A stretch of 50,634 nt of DNA from Solirubrobacterales bacterium (GCA_003133565.1 PKYB01000082.1:1-50634), one strand, 5' to 3'. Counted from the stretch's first letter, positions 8,053 to 15,347 are shown. Notes: generated by a model not told the origin, from the letters alone. Numbers and translations are program-made.

Positions 8053-9940
8053 CTCCGGGACGGTAGCGCCTCGGCAGGAAATAGAGCATGTCTGGCTGAT
8101 CCAGTCCAATCGTGCGCGAGACATCGATCCCGTGCGCGCGCACCCAACTGGCGCCCGCCGAGCAGCGCGGCAGCTCGAGTTGGTTGCGCGGCACACACGG
8201 TCCGCCGATATAGGCGAAGCGAACCGCGCCAGTCGATACCAACCTTGCGAGCCGCGGGGTCGCGAGCAGCTCGTGATCGCCGTAGGAGGTGAGCGAGAGA
8301 ATCGGTTGCAGGTCGTGGACGATCAGCGACCCGACGGTGCTCGGATCGGCGACGACGAACTCGTAATGCGCGCCGTCGCGGTGGGCGCTGATATAGCCGC
8401 TGATCTCGGCGACTGTCGCCGGCCCGATGAACCCCGTAAACCCGCTGTCGTACTCGTGGTTTGCGACCAGTCCGAGCGAGACGCGCAGCGGCAGCACGAG
8501 CGCCGCCGCCCCGAGCCCGGCGCCGAGCAGCCAGATCCGCAAACCGCGACCGCGCAGCGCGCCAGGGACGCGATCAGCGCCCAGCGCGAGCGCGCCGATG
8601 GCGAGCGCCGCCCCGAGCACGGTCGCCACCACGACCGGGCTCGAAACGTCGAAGAGGTAGAGCGCGTAAAGCGCGAATGCCACCGCCGCGATCGGCAAGA
8701 CAAAGCGGCGATATTGCGTGCGCAGGGCCCAGACCAAGCCGATACCGGCGCCGGCGGCGACCGCCGGCGTGAAACCCTCGGCGTAGCGCGGGTGAAGGCG
8801 CGCCATCGCGCTGTAAAGCACGAAGCCGATCAGAAGCCAGGCGAGCAGCGCTGCCGCAAACGCGCGGCGGGCCCGCTCGTCGGGCCCTCGTGCACGCACG
8901 ATCTGCTCGATCAGCGCCGGGATTCCGAGCAGCAGGGCAGCGAGCAGCACGAAGCCGAGCCGCAGCCCTGACAGCGGGTCGTTGTGCTTGAACAGGCGCA
9001 GCGGCGAGGGCGGCGCAATCGCCACCGCGGCGCGCTCCGGCTCGCTGTTGTTGGCCGGCCGAAGCGGCGATGCGCCCTGCGCGTTCAAGAGCGATTGCGT
9101 CGCCTTGCCGACCAGGCGGTCATAGCCGTTGTAGACGAACGCGGCATTCCAGGCGCTGCCGTTGGTCGAGCCGATCGCATATGGTCGCTGCGAGGCGGGA
9201 AAGGCAAGCGTCGCGGTCAGCCAGGAGAGGGCGACGACCGTGAAAACGACGGCGCAAAGCACCAGCCGTCGCGCGCGCTGGCGGTGACAGACCATCAGCC
9301 CGAACAGCAGGAGCGCGGGAAGGCACACGAGCCCCTGGAAGACCTTGACGTTGAACGCCAAACCCATTGCAGCGGCTGCCAGATAGCACCAGCGTGAGCG
9401 GTCGGTCTGGGCAAAGCGCACCAAGTGCCACAACGCGAGCACGTTGAGGAACATCGCCACGCTGTCCATCGTGTCGCTGCGCGAACTGAGCACGGCAATC
9501 GGCAGCACGGCCAGCACGAGCGCACTCGCGAGGCCGGCGAGTGGCCCGTTGATCCGCCGCACAGCGTCGTAGAGCAACGGCGCCGCAAACGTTCCGGCGA
9601 GCGCCGGCGGGAGCTTCAACGCCACCGAGCCGTAGCCCAGCAGCTGGGTCGAAATCACCTGCAGCCACAGGTCAAACGGCGGTTTGTCGACTGCCAGCGA
9701 TGCGCCGGGCTCATAGGCGCCGAAGAAGAAGTTGTGCCAGGAGAGCGCCATGCTGCGCACCGCGGCGTCGTAAAACGGGTCATTCGGAACCAGTCGCAGC
9801 GACCACAAGCGCAGCCCGCCGGCGAGCAGCGTGATCGCCGCGAGCGCCAGCTTTTCGCGCCCGGGACGCGACGCTCGCGCGAAGCTCGCGCGCTTCAGTG
9901 TCTGCGGGACCGCCACGACCGCGGCAATCATCGCACGCAT
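8009..9940 (-). CDS. Membrane glycosyltransferase, family 39 (PMT/ArnT-like)
   Basis: This is probably a polyprenyl-phosphate-sugar dependent glycosyltransferase acting on the outer face of the membrane. It starts with a short basic segment and then a first helix (LALAAITLLAGGLRLWSL). An extracytoplasmic loop with PNDPFYDAAVRSM and AVDKPPFDLWLQ follows, which is the arrangement of Pfam PMT_2 proteins such as ArnT. About a dozen more hydrophobic helices come next, then a soluble C-terminal domain of about 150 residues ending in a CVPRNQLELPRC-type segment. The start is uncertain: ATGs at 9970, 9940 and 9931 are all possible, and 9940 gives a 643-residue product. It heads the operon with the two-component genes. 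Acceptor and sugar are unknown. Confidence 0.85.
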   Translation of the reverse strand: MRAMIAAVVAVPQTLKRASFARASRPGREKLALAAITLLAGGLRLWSLRLVPNDPFYDAAVRSMALSWHNFFFGAYEPGASLAVDKPPFDLWLQVISTQLLGYGSVALKLPPALAGTFAAPLLYDAVRRINGPLAGLASALVLAVLPIAVLSSRSDTMDSVAMFLNVLALWHLVRFAQTDRSRWCYLAAAAMGLAFNVKVFQGLVCLPALLLFGLMVCHRQRARRLVLCAVVFTVVALSWLTATLAFPASQRPYAIGSTNGSAWNAAFVYNGYDRLVGKATQSLLNAQGASPLRPANNSEPERAAVAIAPPSPLRLFKHNDPLSGLRLGFVLLAALLLGIPALIEQIVRARGPDERARRAFAAALLAWLLIGFVLYSAMARLHPRYAEGFTPAVAAGAGIGLVWALRTQYRRFVLPIAAVAFALYALYLFDVSSPVVVATVLGAALAIGALALGADRVPGALRGRGLRIWLLGAGLGAAALVLPLRVSLGLVANHEYDSGFTGFIGPATVAEISGYISAHRDGAHYEFVVADPSTVGSLIVHDLQPILSLTSYGDHELLATPRLARLVSTGAVRFAYIGGPCVPRNQLELPRCSAGASWVRAHGIDVSRTIGLDQPDMLYFLPRRYRPGGASQRHTHTRDPGR

Positions 9941-9958
9941 GCTGGCGGCGCCAGTCGC

Positions 9959-9964
9959 TAGGCT
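9959..9964 (+). promoter_or_regulatory. Candidate -10 element (TAGGCT) for the zinc-finger gene
   Basis: TAGGCT ends 10 bases before the ATG at 9975 and fits the actinobacterial TANNNT -10 pattern. Transcription would start at or just before the start codon. No clear -35 is visible. The glycosyltransferase gene begins on the other strand within about 35 bases, so a divergent promoter must be very compact. Confidence 0.35.
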
Positions 9965-9974
9965 CGCCATCTCG

Positions 9975-10175
9975 ATGGCCGAAAACCCACCGCCCCAAGA
10001 GCCCCCTGCGGGCTGCAGTGCGTGCCGCGGTAGCGGCCGTGTCAGCTCAAACCTCGGCGGCCTGGCGCACCTCATCACCTGCCCGTGGTGTGACGGCACG
10101 GGCCAGTGGTTGAGCGACCATGACGCGCAGGCGCACTGGCGCGAGGGTGTCGCGCCGCCAGCCCCCGAGGCCTAG
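9975..10175 (+). CDS. Small DnaJ-type zinc-finger protein
   Basis: This is a 66-residue soluble protein with two CxxCxGxG motifs: C14-C17 (CSACRGSG) and C36-C39 (CPWCDGTG). That spacing is the zinc-binding half-repeat of DnaJ cysteine-rich domains, probably binding one Zn ion. No J domain or other module is present. The ATG at 9975 begins MAENPPPQEPPAG directly before the first motif; longer in-frame starts would run through the beginning of the opposite-strand gene. Function is unknown; protein or nucleic-acid binding is a guess. The cysteine pattern is the main evidence that this short frame is a real gene. Confidence 0.75.
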   Translation: MAENPPPQEPPAGCSACRGSGRVSSNLGGLAHLITCPWCDGTGQWLSDHDAQAHWREGVAPPAPEA

Positions 10176-10190
10176 CGCCGCCAGCCCCCG
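10152..10190 (+). repeat. Pair of 16-base direct repeats
   Basis: The 16-mer GCGCCGCCAGCCCCCG occurs at 10152-10167 and again at 10175-10190. The first copy lies within the last codons of the zinc-finger gene. A 12-base palindrome CCAGCGCGCTGG follows at 10203-10214. This is probably local slippage or a weak transcription-end structure. Confidence 0.55.
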
Positions 10191-10261
10191 GCCGCGGTGC
10201 CGCCAGCGCGCTGGGGGCCTGCACGGCGGATTTCCGATGTCGAAATACCCGTGCGTTTACT

Positions 10262-10288
10262 TAAGGTCATCTGGGGTGCGGTCGATAG
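10262..10288 (+). promoter_or_regulatory. Candidate sigma-28 (FliA/WhiG)-like promoter of pilin 1
   Basis: TAAG (10262-10265), 15 bases, then GTCGATAG (10281-10288). The known sigma-28 consensus is TAAA-N15-GCCGATAA. The same TAAG-N15-GTCGATAG core stands before pilM at 12570-12596, with TGCGGTCGATAGA shared as a 13-base block. Transcription would begin near 10295 and leave a leader of about 78 bases before the pilin ATG. Confidence 0.65.
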
Positions 10289-10361
10289 AGGGGCTAGGAA
10301 GGCCAGCTCTAAGCTCGGTCGTGATCATGGGCGCTGGCGCCTGACAACACAAACGGATCCT

Positions 10362-10367
10362 AGGAGG
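10362..10367 (+). promoter_or_regulatory. Strong ribosome binding site of pilin 1
   Basis: AGGAGG five bases before the ATG at 10373 is among the best Shine-Dalgarno sequences in the window, fitting a highly expressed structural protein. It fixes the pilin start. Confidence 0.85.
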
Positions 10368-10372
10368 ATTCA

Positions 10373-10888
10373 ATGCTGTCCAAGTTGCGCCAGCGCGCAA
10401 AGGACGAGCGAGGGTTTACCCTCATCGAATTGCTCGTCGTAATTCTGATCATCGGCATTCTTGCCGCGATCGCCATTCCGTCATTCCTTAACCAAAAGAC
10501 CAAGGCATACGATGCGTCAGCGAAGGAGCTGGCGCGTACCGCTGAGACGACCGCGGAAACAATCGCGACCGACAACGGCGGCAGCTACTCGACGCTCACT
10601 CAGGCCAGCCTGAACAGCTACGAGGCGACGATCCAGACCACCTCTGGTGGCGGCAACGCCTGGATCAGCGCCGCAGGCCCGGGCAGCTCGAGCGCGAACA
10701 CCTATTACGTTGTCGCGACCGCGAACAACACCGGTGACGTGTTCGAGATCGAGCGGACCGCGAGCGGCAACATCTACCGCTTCTGCGCCGCGTCCGGCAC
10801 CTCAGGGTTCCCCTACACCACCGGAGCCGTGACGACGAACACCGCCTACACGGGTACGACTGGCGGCTGCGTCAACGGCAGCTGGTAG
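10373..10888 (+). CDS. pilA: Type IV pilin, major candidate (pilin 1)
   Basis: This is the structural subunit of the type IV pilus. The 171-residue prepilin has a 14-residue basic leader ending in RG, then FTLIELLVVILIIGILAAIAI. This is the class III/type IVa processing site: cleavage falls between G14 and F15, and Glu at mature position 5 is E19. The hydrophobic N-terminal helix continues to FLNQKTKAYDASAKEL. The globular domain is rich in Thr, Ser, Gly and Asn and has two cysteines (CAASG near 143 and the penultimate-region GGCVNGSW) that could form the C-terminal disulfide loop typical of pilins. It is closely similar to pilin 2 at 11876. A strong ribosome site and a following hairpin suggest a separate abundant transcript. 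PilD, which would process it, is the next gene. Confidence 0.95.
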   Translation: MLSKLRQRAKDERGFTLIELLVVILIIGILAAIAIPSFLNQKTKAYDASAKELARTAETTAETIATDNGGSYSTLTQASLNSYEATIQTTSGGGNAWISAAGPGSSSANTYYVVATANNTGDVFEIERTASGNIYRFCAASGTSGFPYTTGAVTTNTAYTGTTGGCVNGSW

Positions 10889-10932
10889 CAGTAAGAGTAA
10901 GACCACTATCTGTAATTCGCACGCGGTAGTAC

Positions 10933-10960
10933 ACGGGGCGGCCTTTATCGGCCGCCCCGT
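10933..10960 (+). terminator. Perfect 11-bp hairpin between pilin 1 and pilD
   Basis: ACGGGGCGGCC (10933-10943) pairs perfectly with GGCCGCCCCGT (10950-10960) around a six-base loop, TTTATC. No U-run follows. It begins 45 bases after the pilin stop and ends 18 bases before the pilD ATG. It could end most pilin transcripts or protect the 3' end of the pilin mRNA while allowing low pilD read-through. Confidence 0.75.
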
Positions 10961-10977
10961 TGCGTGTTGGGACTGAT

Positions 10978-11745
10978 ATGAACGCGACTGTCACATACGC
11001 AATATTTGCCGCGGTTCTCGGAGCCGTCGCAGGCTCGTTCCTCAACGTGGTGGTCTACCGACTGCCGCGCGGCGAGTCACTTCTCAAACCTGGCTCGCAC
11101 TGCACTTCCTGCGCGACGCCGATCAAGCCGTACGACAACGTGCCGGTACTCGGCTGGATCTGGCTGCGCGGGCACTGTCGCGCCTGCCGCGCCGCGATCT
11201 CGCCGCGCTACCCGCTTGTCGAGGCGGTAACCGCCGCGCTCTGCGTCGCCGTGGTCCTGCAGCACTCCTCGTTGGCAGCCGCTCTGCTCGGCATCACGCT
11301 CGTGCTCGCGCTCGTGCCGGTCACGCTGATCGACCTCGAACGCCACATCATTCCCAACCGCATCACGGCTCCCGCGGCCATCGCGGCGATCGTGCTCGGT
11401 TCGGCGCTGGACTGGTCGGGCGAGCCCGAGCGGCTGATCGCGGGCGCTGCGGCTGGGGGATTCCTGCTGCTCGCGGCGCTTTGCTACCCGCGCGGAATGG
11501 GAATGGGCGATGTGAAGCTCGCGGCGGTGCTCGGCCTACTGCTCGGTCGTGATGTTGCCGCCGCGATGCTCGTCGCACTGATCGCGGGCGTCATCGTGGG
11601 CCTGGTCGTGCTCGCACGGACACCGTCGGCCGATCGTCGCTCTGTGGGCATCCCATTTGGCCCGTTTCTCGCGCTGGGCGGGCTTGTCGCGCTGTTTGTG
11701 GGGCATCCGATCGTGGGTGAGTATTTGCACCATCTACACCGGTGA
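10978..11745 (+). CDS. pilD: Type IV prepilin peptidase / N-methyltransferase PilD
   Basis: This membrane aspartyl protease cleaves prepilin leaders and methylates the new N-terminal Phe. The 255-residue product begins with the family-typical AGSFLNVVVYRLPRGESLL. The zinc-binding cysteine set C42-x2-C45 and C67-x2-C70 belongs to the cytoplasmic methyltransferase domain. The catalytic aspartates are D119 (TLIDLERHIIPN) and D178 in the GxGD motif (MGMGDVK). About eight membrane helices are visible. ATG 10978 starts directly before the first helix; an in-frame TTG at 10960 lies inside the hairpin arm and was not used. It sits between the two pilin genes it should process. Confidence 0.95.
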   Translation: MNATVTYAIFAAVLGAVAGSFLNVVVYRLPRGESLLKPGSHCTSCATPIKPYDNVPVLGWIWLRGHCRACRAAISPRYPLVEAVTAALCVAVVLQHSSLAAALLGITLVLALVPVTLIDLERHIIPNRITAPAAIAAIVLGSALDWSGEPERLIAGAAAGGFLLLAALCYPRGMGMGDVKLAAVLGLLLGRDVAAAMLVALIAGVIVGLVVLARTPSADRRSVGIPFGPFLALGGLVALFVGHPIVGEYLHHLHR

Positions 11746-11769
11746 GGCGTCGCTACTTTTAAACCAGTC

Positions 11770-11790
11770 CCTGGGTAGAAACCTCCCAGG
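11770..11790 (+). other. Hairpin in the pilD-pilin 2 gap
   Basis: CCTGGG (11770-11775) and CCCAGG (11785-11790) form a perfect six-base stem around a nine-base AT-richer loop. It could end the pilD transcript or sit in a leader of pilin 2. The surrounding gap of 130 bases is AT-richer than its neighbours, but no sigma-28-like element was found there. Confidence 0.4.
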
Positions 11791-11865
11791 TAACGGATTT
11801 GGTTGCTGGAAATAGGCGCGGCTCGCATAGTTCGCGCCGGATCCAGATTTAGCGAAACGAGCGTC

Positions 11866-11870
11866 GGAGG
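11866..11870 (+). promoter_or_regulatory. Ribosome binding site of pilin 2
   Basis: GGAGG lies five bases before the ATG at 11876, at the same spacing as in pilin 1. It fixes the start. Confidence 0.8.
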
Positions 11871-11875
11871 ATCTA

Positions 11876-12394
11876 ATGCTTCACAAGTTGCGGCAGGCAC
11901 AGGACGAGCGAGGGTTCACCATAATCGAGCTGCTCGTGGTTATCCTGATTATCGGCATTCTCGCTGCGATTGCCATTCCGGCGTTTCTCAATCAGCGAAC
12001 GAAAGCTTATGACGCATCGGCGAAGGAGCTGGTGCGGACCGCTGAGACGACCGCGGAAACCATCGCGAACGACAGCAACGGCAGCTATTCGACGCTGAGT
12101 CGGACCACTCTGAACAGCATCGAGTCAACGATCCAGACCTCCGCCGGCAACAGCGCGTGGATCAGCGCGGCGAGTGCGTTCCCGGGATCCAATTCCAGCT
12201 ACTACGTCGTTGCGACCGCCAATAACACAGGCGATCAGTTCGAGATCGAGCGCAGCGCCAACGGTCAGCTAGCACGCTTGTGTGGCGGCCCGGCAACCGG
12301 CGCGAACGCCTGGTCGCCGCAAGAGAGCAGCTACAGCTCGACGCCGAGCTACAGCGGCCCGGTCGTCGGCGGCTGCGCCAACGGCAGCTGGTAG
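11876..12394 (+). CDS. Type IV pilin paralogue (pilin 2)
   Basis: This is a 172-residue prepilin that is nearly a copy of pilin 1. It has a leader of 13 residues ending in ERG and is cleaved before F14, with E18 as the conserved mature Glu5 (FTIIELLVVILIIGILAAIAI). The N-terminal 70 residues differ from pilin 1 at only a handful of positions. The C-terminal domain diverges more, and its cysteine-bounded loop is longer and Ser/Tyr-rich (CGGPATGANAWSPQESSYSS to GGCANGSW). The pair probably arose by duplication around pilD. It may be a second major pilin, an antigenic or surface variant, or an alternating subunit. No sigma-28-like promoter was found in its leader, which suggests regulation different from pilin 1. 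Confidence 0.93.
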   Translation: MLHKLRQAQDERGFTIIELLVVILIIGILAAIAIPAFLNQRTKAYDASAKELVRTAETTAETIANDSNGSYSTLSRTTLNSIESTIQTSAGNSAWISAASAFPGSNSSYYVVATANNTGDQFEIERSANGQLARLCGGPATGANAWSPQESSYSSTPSYSGPVVGGCANGSW

Positions 12395-12480
12395 CTACCG
12401 GCGCAGTCGCCACTGAGCACGGTGAGCGCCGTCGCGGGCCACGAGACAGCCTTGACCTCCGGGCTGTCAGGCCCGCCGGC

Positions 12481-12500
12481 GCGGCGCCGAGCGGCGCCGA
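12481..12500 (+). repeat. Tandem 10-base repeat in the pilin 2-pilM gap
   Basis: GCGGCGCCGA is repeated twice in tandem. The 247-base gap (12395-12641) is otherwise without a recognisable gene. It holds this GC-rich self-complementary stretch and, further on, the pilM promoter candidate. The repeat may fold into a transcription-end structure. Confidence 0.5.
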
Positions 12501-12569
12501 GCGCCGCCAACCCTCACGGTTTCGCGCCGCTCGCGCCCGCACGGCGCGATTGGAGCTTTATTGCAGCGC

Positions 12570-12596
12570 TAAGGTTGCGCGGCTTGCGGTCGATAG
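12570..12596 (+). promoter_or_regulatory. Candidate sigma-28 (FliA/WhiG)-like promoter of the pilMNO operon
   Basis: TAAG (12570-12573), 15 bases, then GTCGATAG (12589-12596). Core elements and spacing are identical to those before pilin 1. Transcription would begin near 12603, so the ATG at 12642, not the in-frame ATG at 12597, should be the pilM start. Confidence 0.65.
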
Positions 12597-12641
12597 ATGT
12601 GGGTGCGGGCGCTCCCAATGTGTGCCCCCGCTGCCTGCATC

Positions 12642-14075
12642 ATGTTTGAGCGTCTGCGCCAACCAGTCTTCGCCAAGCGAGCCAGCTCTGAGGTTGAGGA
12701 GCCGGCTAGCGTCGCGGAACCCACAGCCGAAGGGCAGCCTGGCGGGTCAGACGAGGCTGCTACCGGAAAGGTGCGCGGCAAGATCGAGTTCGCGAGCGCC
12801 GCGAGCGCCGCAAAGGCCCTTCGCCGGCGGCGCGTACGCCGCGGCGGCGGCGGCGGCGGCAACGAGCGCACGCTCGTCGGCCTCGACATTGGTCCGGGCA
12901 TGGTGGTTGCGGCCAAGTCTCACGTCAACGGCAAGCTCGAAGTCGACCAGGCCGCGTGGGCGCCGCTCGGCGCCAACATCGTGCGCGACGGCGAGGTCAA
13001 CGACATCGAGGCGCTCGCTGACACGCTACGCGAGCTCTTCAAGACCAGCAAGCTCGAACGCCGCGTGCGCATCGGTATCGCCAACCAGCGCATCATGATG
13101 CGCCGAATCGAGCTGCCGCCGCTCACCGACGATGGCGAGATCGATCAGGCGGTTCGCTTCCAGGCTGCGGATGAGATCCCGATGCCGATCGCGAGCGTTG
13201 TCCTCGACTACCGCTCACTGGGGATCATCGACGGTGCGGACGGCCCGCGACTGAACGTGCTGCTTGTCGCAGCGCGTCGCGACATGATCGAACGCGTTTT
13301 GCAGGCATGCCGGCTTGCCGGCTTGCAGCCGCAGGGTATCGACCTCGCGGCTTTCGGCATGGTCCGTGCTCTGCGTCCGCTTGACGCGGGAGAGAACGAG
13401 CACATTCTCTACCTGTCAATCGGCGGCTTGACAAATCTTGCCATCAGCCACGGTCGCATGTGTGAGTTCACGCGCGTCATCCAGGCGGGTCTCGATCCGA
13501 TTCTTGCTGAGGTCGCATCGCGTTGCGCCATTCCGATCAGCGAGGCGCGGACACTGCTGAACAGGGTGGGAGCCGATAGCTCACCTGCAGCCGCAGCGGA
13601 GCCGCTCGAGGTCACCGTGCCTCTGGCGCCCGATCCGATCGTGGCTTTCGCTGACCCGGCACCGCTGGTCGACTCGGGTTTTGACGAGTCGCCGGCAATT
13701 CCCGCCGAAGAGCCGGTCGCCGCGGAAGTGCCGGAGTTCGGTCGTGAGCTGCCAGTAGCCGCACCGGCGCCGGCGGATGAGCAGGTCGAGATCGCTCGAT
13801 CGGCGCTGTCGGACGGCATTCGCCGCATCGCCGCCGAGGTTCGCAACTCGCTCGACTTCTACCTTTCGCCACAGGGTGACGAGCACGCGACGCGCGGTGT
13901 CATCTGTGGCCCGGCGCTTGACGTTCCCGGCTTCCAGTTCGCCCTTTCGCGCGAGCTCGGGATTGACCTTGCGCACGCTGACGTTGCGCTCGCGTCGGCC
14001 GAAGCTGCGGGCAATGTGCCGCCCAACTTGATCGCTGTCGCCGCCGGGCTGTCCGTGCCGGAGGGCCCACAGTGA
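12642..14075 (+). CDS. pilM: Type IV pilus assembly protein PilM (actin-like ATPase)
   Basis: PilM is the cytoplasmic FtsA-like protein that binds the PilN N-terminus and links the PilMNO alignment complex to the motors. The core starts at about residue 75 with LVGLDIGPGMVVAA (phosphate-1 loop) and continues with VRIGIANQRIMMRRIELPPL and AVRFQAADEIPMPIASVVLDY, all family-typical. At 477 residues it is longer than the usual 350. It has an extra N-terminal region of about 70 residues ending in an Arg-rich and six-Gly stretch. An Ala/Pro/Glu-rich insert of about 80 residues (about 310-390) interrupts the C-terminal half. ATG 12642 is chosen because the candidate promoter lies upstream of it. It overlaps pilN by four bases. 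Confidence 0.9.
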   Translation: MFERLRQPVFAKRASSEVEEPASVAEPTAEGQPGGSDEAATGKVRGKIEFASAASAAKALRRRRVRRGGGGGGNERTLVGLDIGPGMVVAAKSHVNGKLEVDQAAWAPLGANIVRDGEVNDIEALADTLRELFKTSKLERRVRIGIANQRIMMRRIELPPLTDDGEIDQAVRFQAADEIPMPIASVVLDYRSLGIIDGADGPRLNVLLVAARRDMIERVLQACRLAGLQPQGIDLAAFGMVRALRPLDAGENEHILYLSIGGLTNLAISHGRMCEFTRVIQAGLDPILAEVASRCAIPISEARTLLNRVGADSSPAAAAEPLEVTVPLAPDPIVAFADPAPLVDSGFDESPAIPAEEPVAAEVPEFGRELPVAAPAPADEQVEIARSALSDGIRRIAAEVRNSLDFYLSPQGDEHATRGVICGPALDVPGFQFALSRELGIDLAHADVALASAEAAGNVPPNLIAVAAGLSVPEGPQ

Positions 14076-14761
14076 GAGCGATAAACCTCATCCCAGCCGA
14101 GCAGCGCCGTGGCGCGGGTGGCCTCGCCGGTCGCACGGGCGGCGTCGTGTACGTGATCATGGGCGGTCTGGCGGTGCTCGTTGCGCTTGGCGCGGTGTAC
14201 GCGTTTGCCGTGCACCACGTCGCGACGCGCAAGACGACGCTCGCCGGAGTGACCGCCGAGAGCGCCGCCGTTAGCGCTCAGGCCTCAGCGCTACAGCAGT
14301 ACGTGCAGTATCAGACGCTCACCCGGGCGAACATCGGGGCTGTGGCGTCGGTGGCTGAACAGCGCTTTGACTGGTCCCGCGCTATGCGACAGATCGCGCT
14401 GGCGCTCGGGCCCGGGGTGACCATCAACTCACTGAGCGGGACCGCGGGTGCCGGCGGCGGCGCTACCGGCCCTGCAGGTGCCGCGACGGCTGCTGACAGC
14501 GCCTCGTTCTCGCTCGCCGGCTGTGCGCGCACCCAGCTCGTCGTCGCCGACCTCATCACGCGGTTCCGTGAGCTGCAGGACGTCAGCGGCGTAACGATCT
14601 CCTCCTACAGCAAGGCGGCGGACGTGAGCCTCAAGCCCCCCAAGGGCGTCGCTTATCCGCCTTGTGGCTACGTGTCGTGGGGCATGAACTTCACTTACAA
14701 CCCCGGCTACGGCTTGCCGTCGCCGAAGCTGCCGAGCGGTGTGAACGCGGTGCGAGGCTGA
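14072..14761 (+). CDS. pilN: Type IV pilus assembly protein PilN
   Basis: This is a bitopic inner-membrane protein of the alignment complex. Its 229 residues begin with MRAINLIPAEQRR, the conserved PilN motif (INLLP type) that binds PilM. One membrane helix (about 25-48) and a coiled-coil stretch (about 50-80) lead to a ferredoxin-like extracytoplasmic domain. That domain is interrupted by a Gly/Ala-rich loop (about 128-147) and carries two cysteines (GCARTQ and PPCGYV) that could pair outside the cell. The GTG start overlaps the pilM stop (GTGA). Confidence 0.9.
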   Translation: MRAINLIPAEQRRGAGGLAGRTGGVVYVIMGGLAVLVALGAVYAFAVHHVATRKTTLAGVTAESAAVSAQASALQQYVQYQTLTRANIGAVASVAEQRFDWSRAMRQIALALGPGVTINSLSGTAGAGGGATGPAGAATAADSASFSLAGCARTQLVVADLITRFRELQDVSGVTISSYSKAADVSLKPPKGVAYPPCGYVSWGMNFTYNPGYGLPSPKLPSGVNAVRG

Positions 14762-14762
14762 C

Positions 14763-15347
14763 ATGGGCGCTCGTCTGAAACTGATCATCACCGCCGTTGT
14801 TGCGCTCGTCGTCGTGTTCGCGATGTGGAGCCTCGTGGTATCTCCTGAGCGCAGCAAGGCAAGCAAGCTACTGGGTCAGATCTCCAGCGCGCGCGCGCAG
14901 CTAGCCAGCGCACAGCAGCAGGTCGTGGTCGCTGAGCAGGCGCGCAGCCAATACCCCGCCGACGTGCGTTCGCTGGCTGCGCTTTCGGAGTCGGTGCCGC
15001 CGGGCAATCCGATCCCGCAGCTGATCGACCTGGTCAACAGCATCGAGATCAAGCACAAGGTCAACTACACGGCAACGTCGGTAAGCCCAGGCGCGGCGAA
15101 CGGCGGGCTCACGCCGGTGACTCTGAGTTTCCAATTCATCTCCGACTACCTCGACTTGCAGCAGTTCGTCCAGGACTTCGACTCTTTGACGCAAAGCAAC
15201 GGATCGAGCGTCCTCGCCAACGGTCGTCTCGTCACGGTCAACTCGATCAGCCTCGCCCCGGCTGCCAGCAGCCTCAACGCGTCGGTCAACATGACCGCCT
15301 ATGAGACGGCGCCAACGGCGGCCACGGTCGCGGCGGTCACGCCATGA
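14763..15347 (+). CDS. pilO: Type IV pilus assembly protein PilO
   Basis: PilO pairs with PilN in the inner-membrane alignment complex. The 194-residue product has an N-terminal membrane helix (about 7-28) and a predicted coiled coil (about 30-65: SKASKLLGQISSARAQLASA). A compact domain with IPQLIDLVNSIEIKHKVNYT and VTLSFQFISDYLDLQQFVQDF follows, the usual PilO pattern. It begins one base after the pilN stop and overlaps the next gene by four bases. Identity rests on topology, length and order. Confidence 0.87.
   Translation: MGARLKLIITAVVALVVVFAMWSLVVSPERSKASKLLGQISSARAQLASAQQQVVVAEQARSQYPADVRSLAALSESVPPGNPIPQLIDLVNSIEIKHKVNYTATSVSPGAANGGLTPVTLSFQFISDYLDLQQFVQDFDSLTQSNGSSVLANGRLVTVNSISLAPAASSLNASVNMTAYETAPTAATVAAVTP

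Noticed and set aside
8053-8196. N-terminal extension of the response regulator
   Set aside because: The extra residues lie in another frame of the glycosyltransferase gene and are not receiver-domain-like. Receiver domains start directly at LAILVVDDE.
7790-8971. Forward 393-codon open frame across the response regulator and glycosyltransferase genes
   Set aside because: It is low-complexity Arg/Gln/Asp-rich sequence antisense to two clear genes.
10289-10372. Cyclic di-GMP riboswitch in the pilin 1 leader
   Set aside because: The leader lacks the conserved GEMM core sequences and the paired helices expected; about 78 bases is also short.
10289-10372. Sigma-54 promoter for the pilins
   Set aside because: No GG-N10-GC element with good TGGCAC/TTGC similarity was found upstream of either pilin.
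11746-11875. Sigma-28-like promoter before pilin 2
   Set aside because: No TRAG-N15-GYCGATA match was found. CTCGCATAG and GGAAATAG near 11808-11830 are poor fits without a spaced -35.
12597-12641. Longer pilM start at ATG 12597
   Set aside because: It lies directly after the -10 of the candidate promoter and would not be transcribed. The added residues are not family-like.
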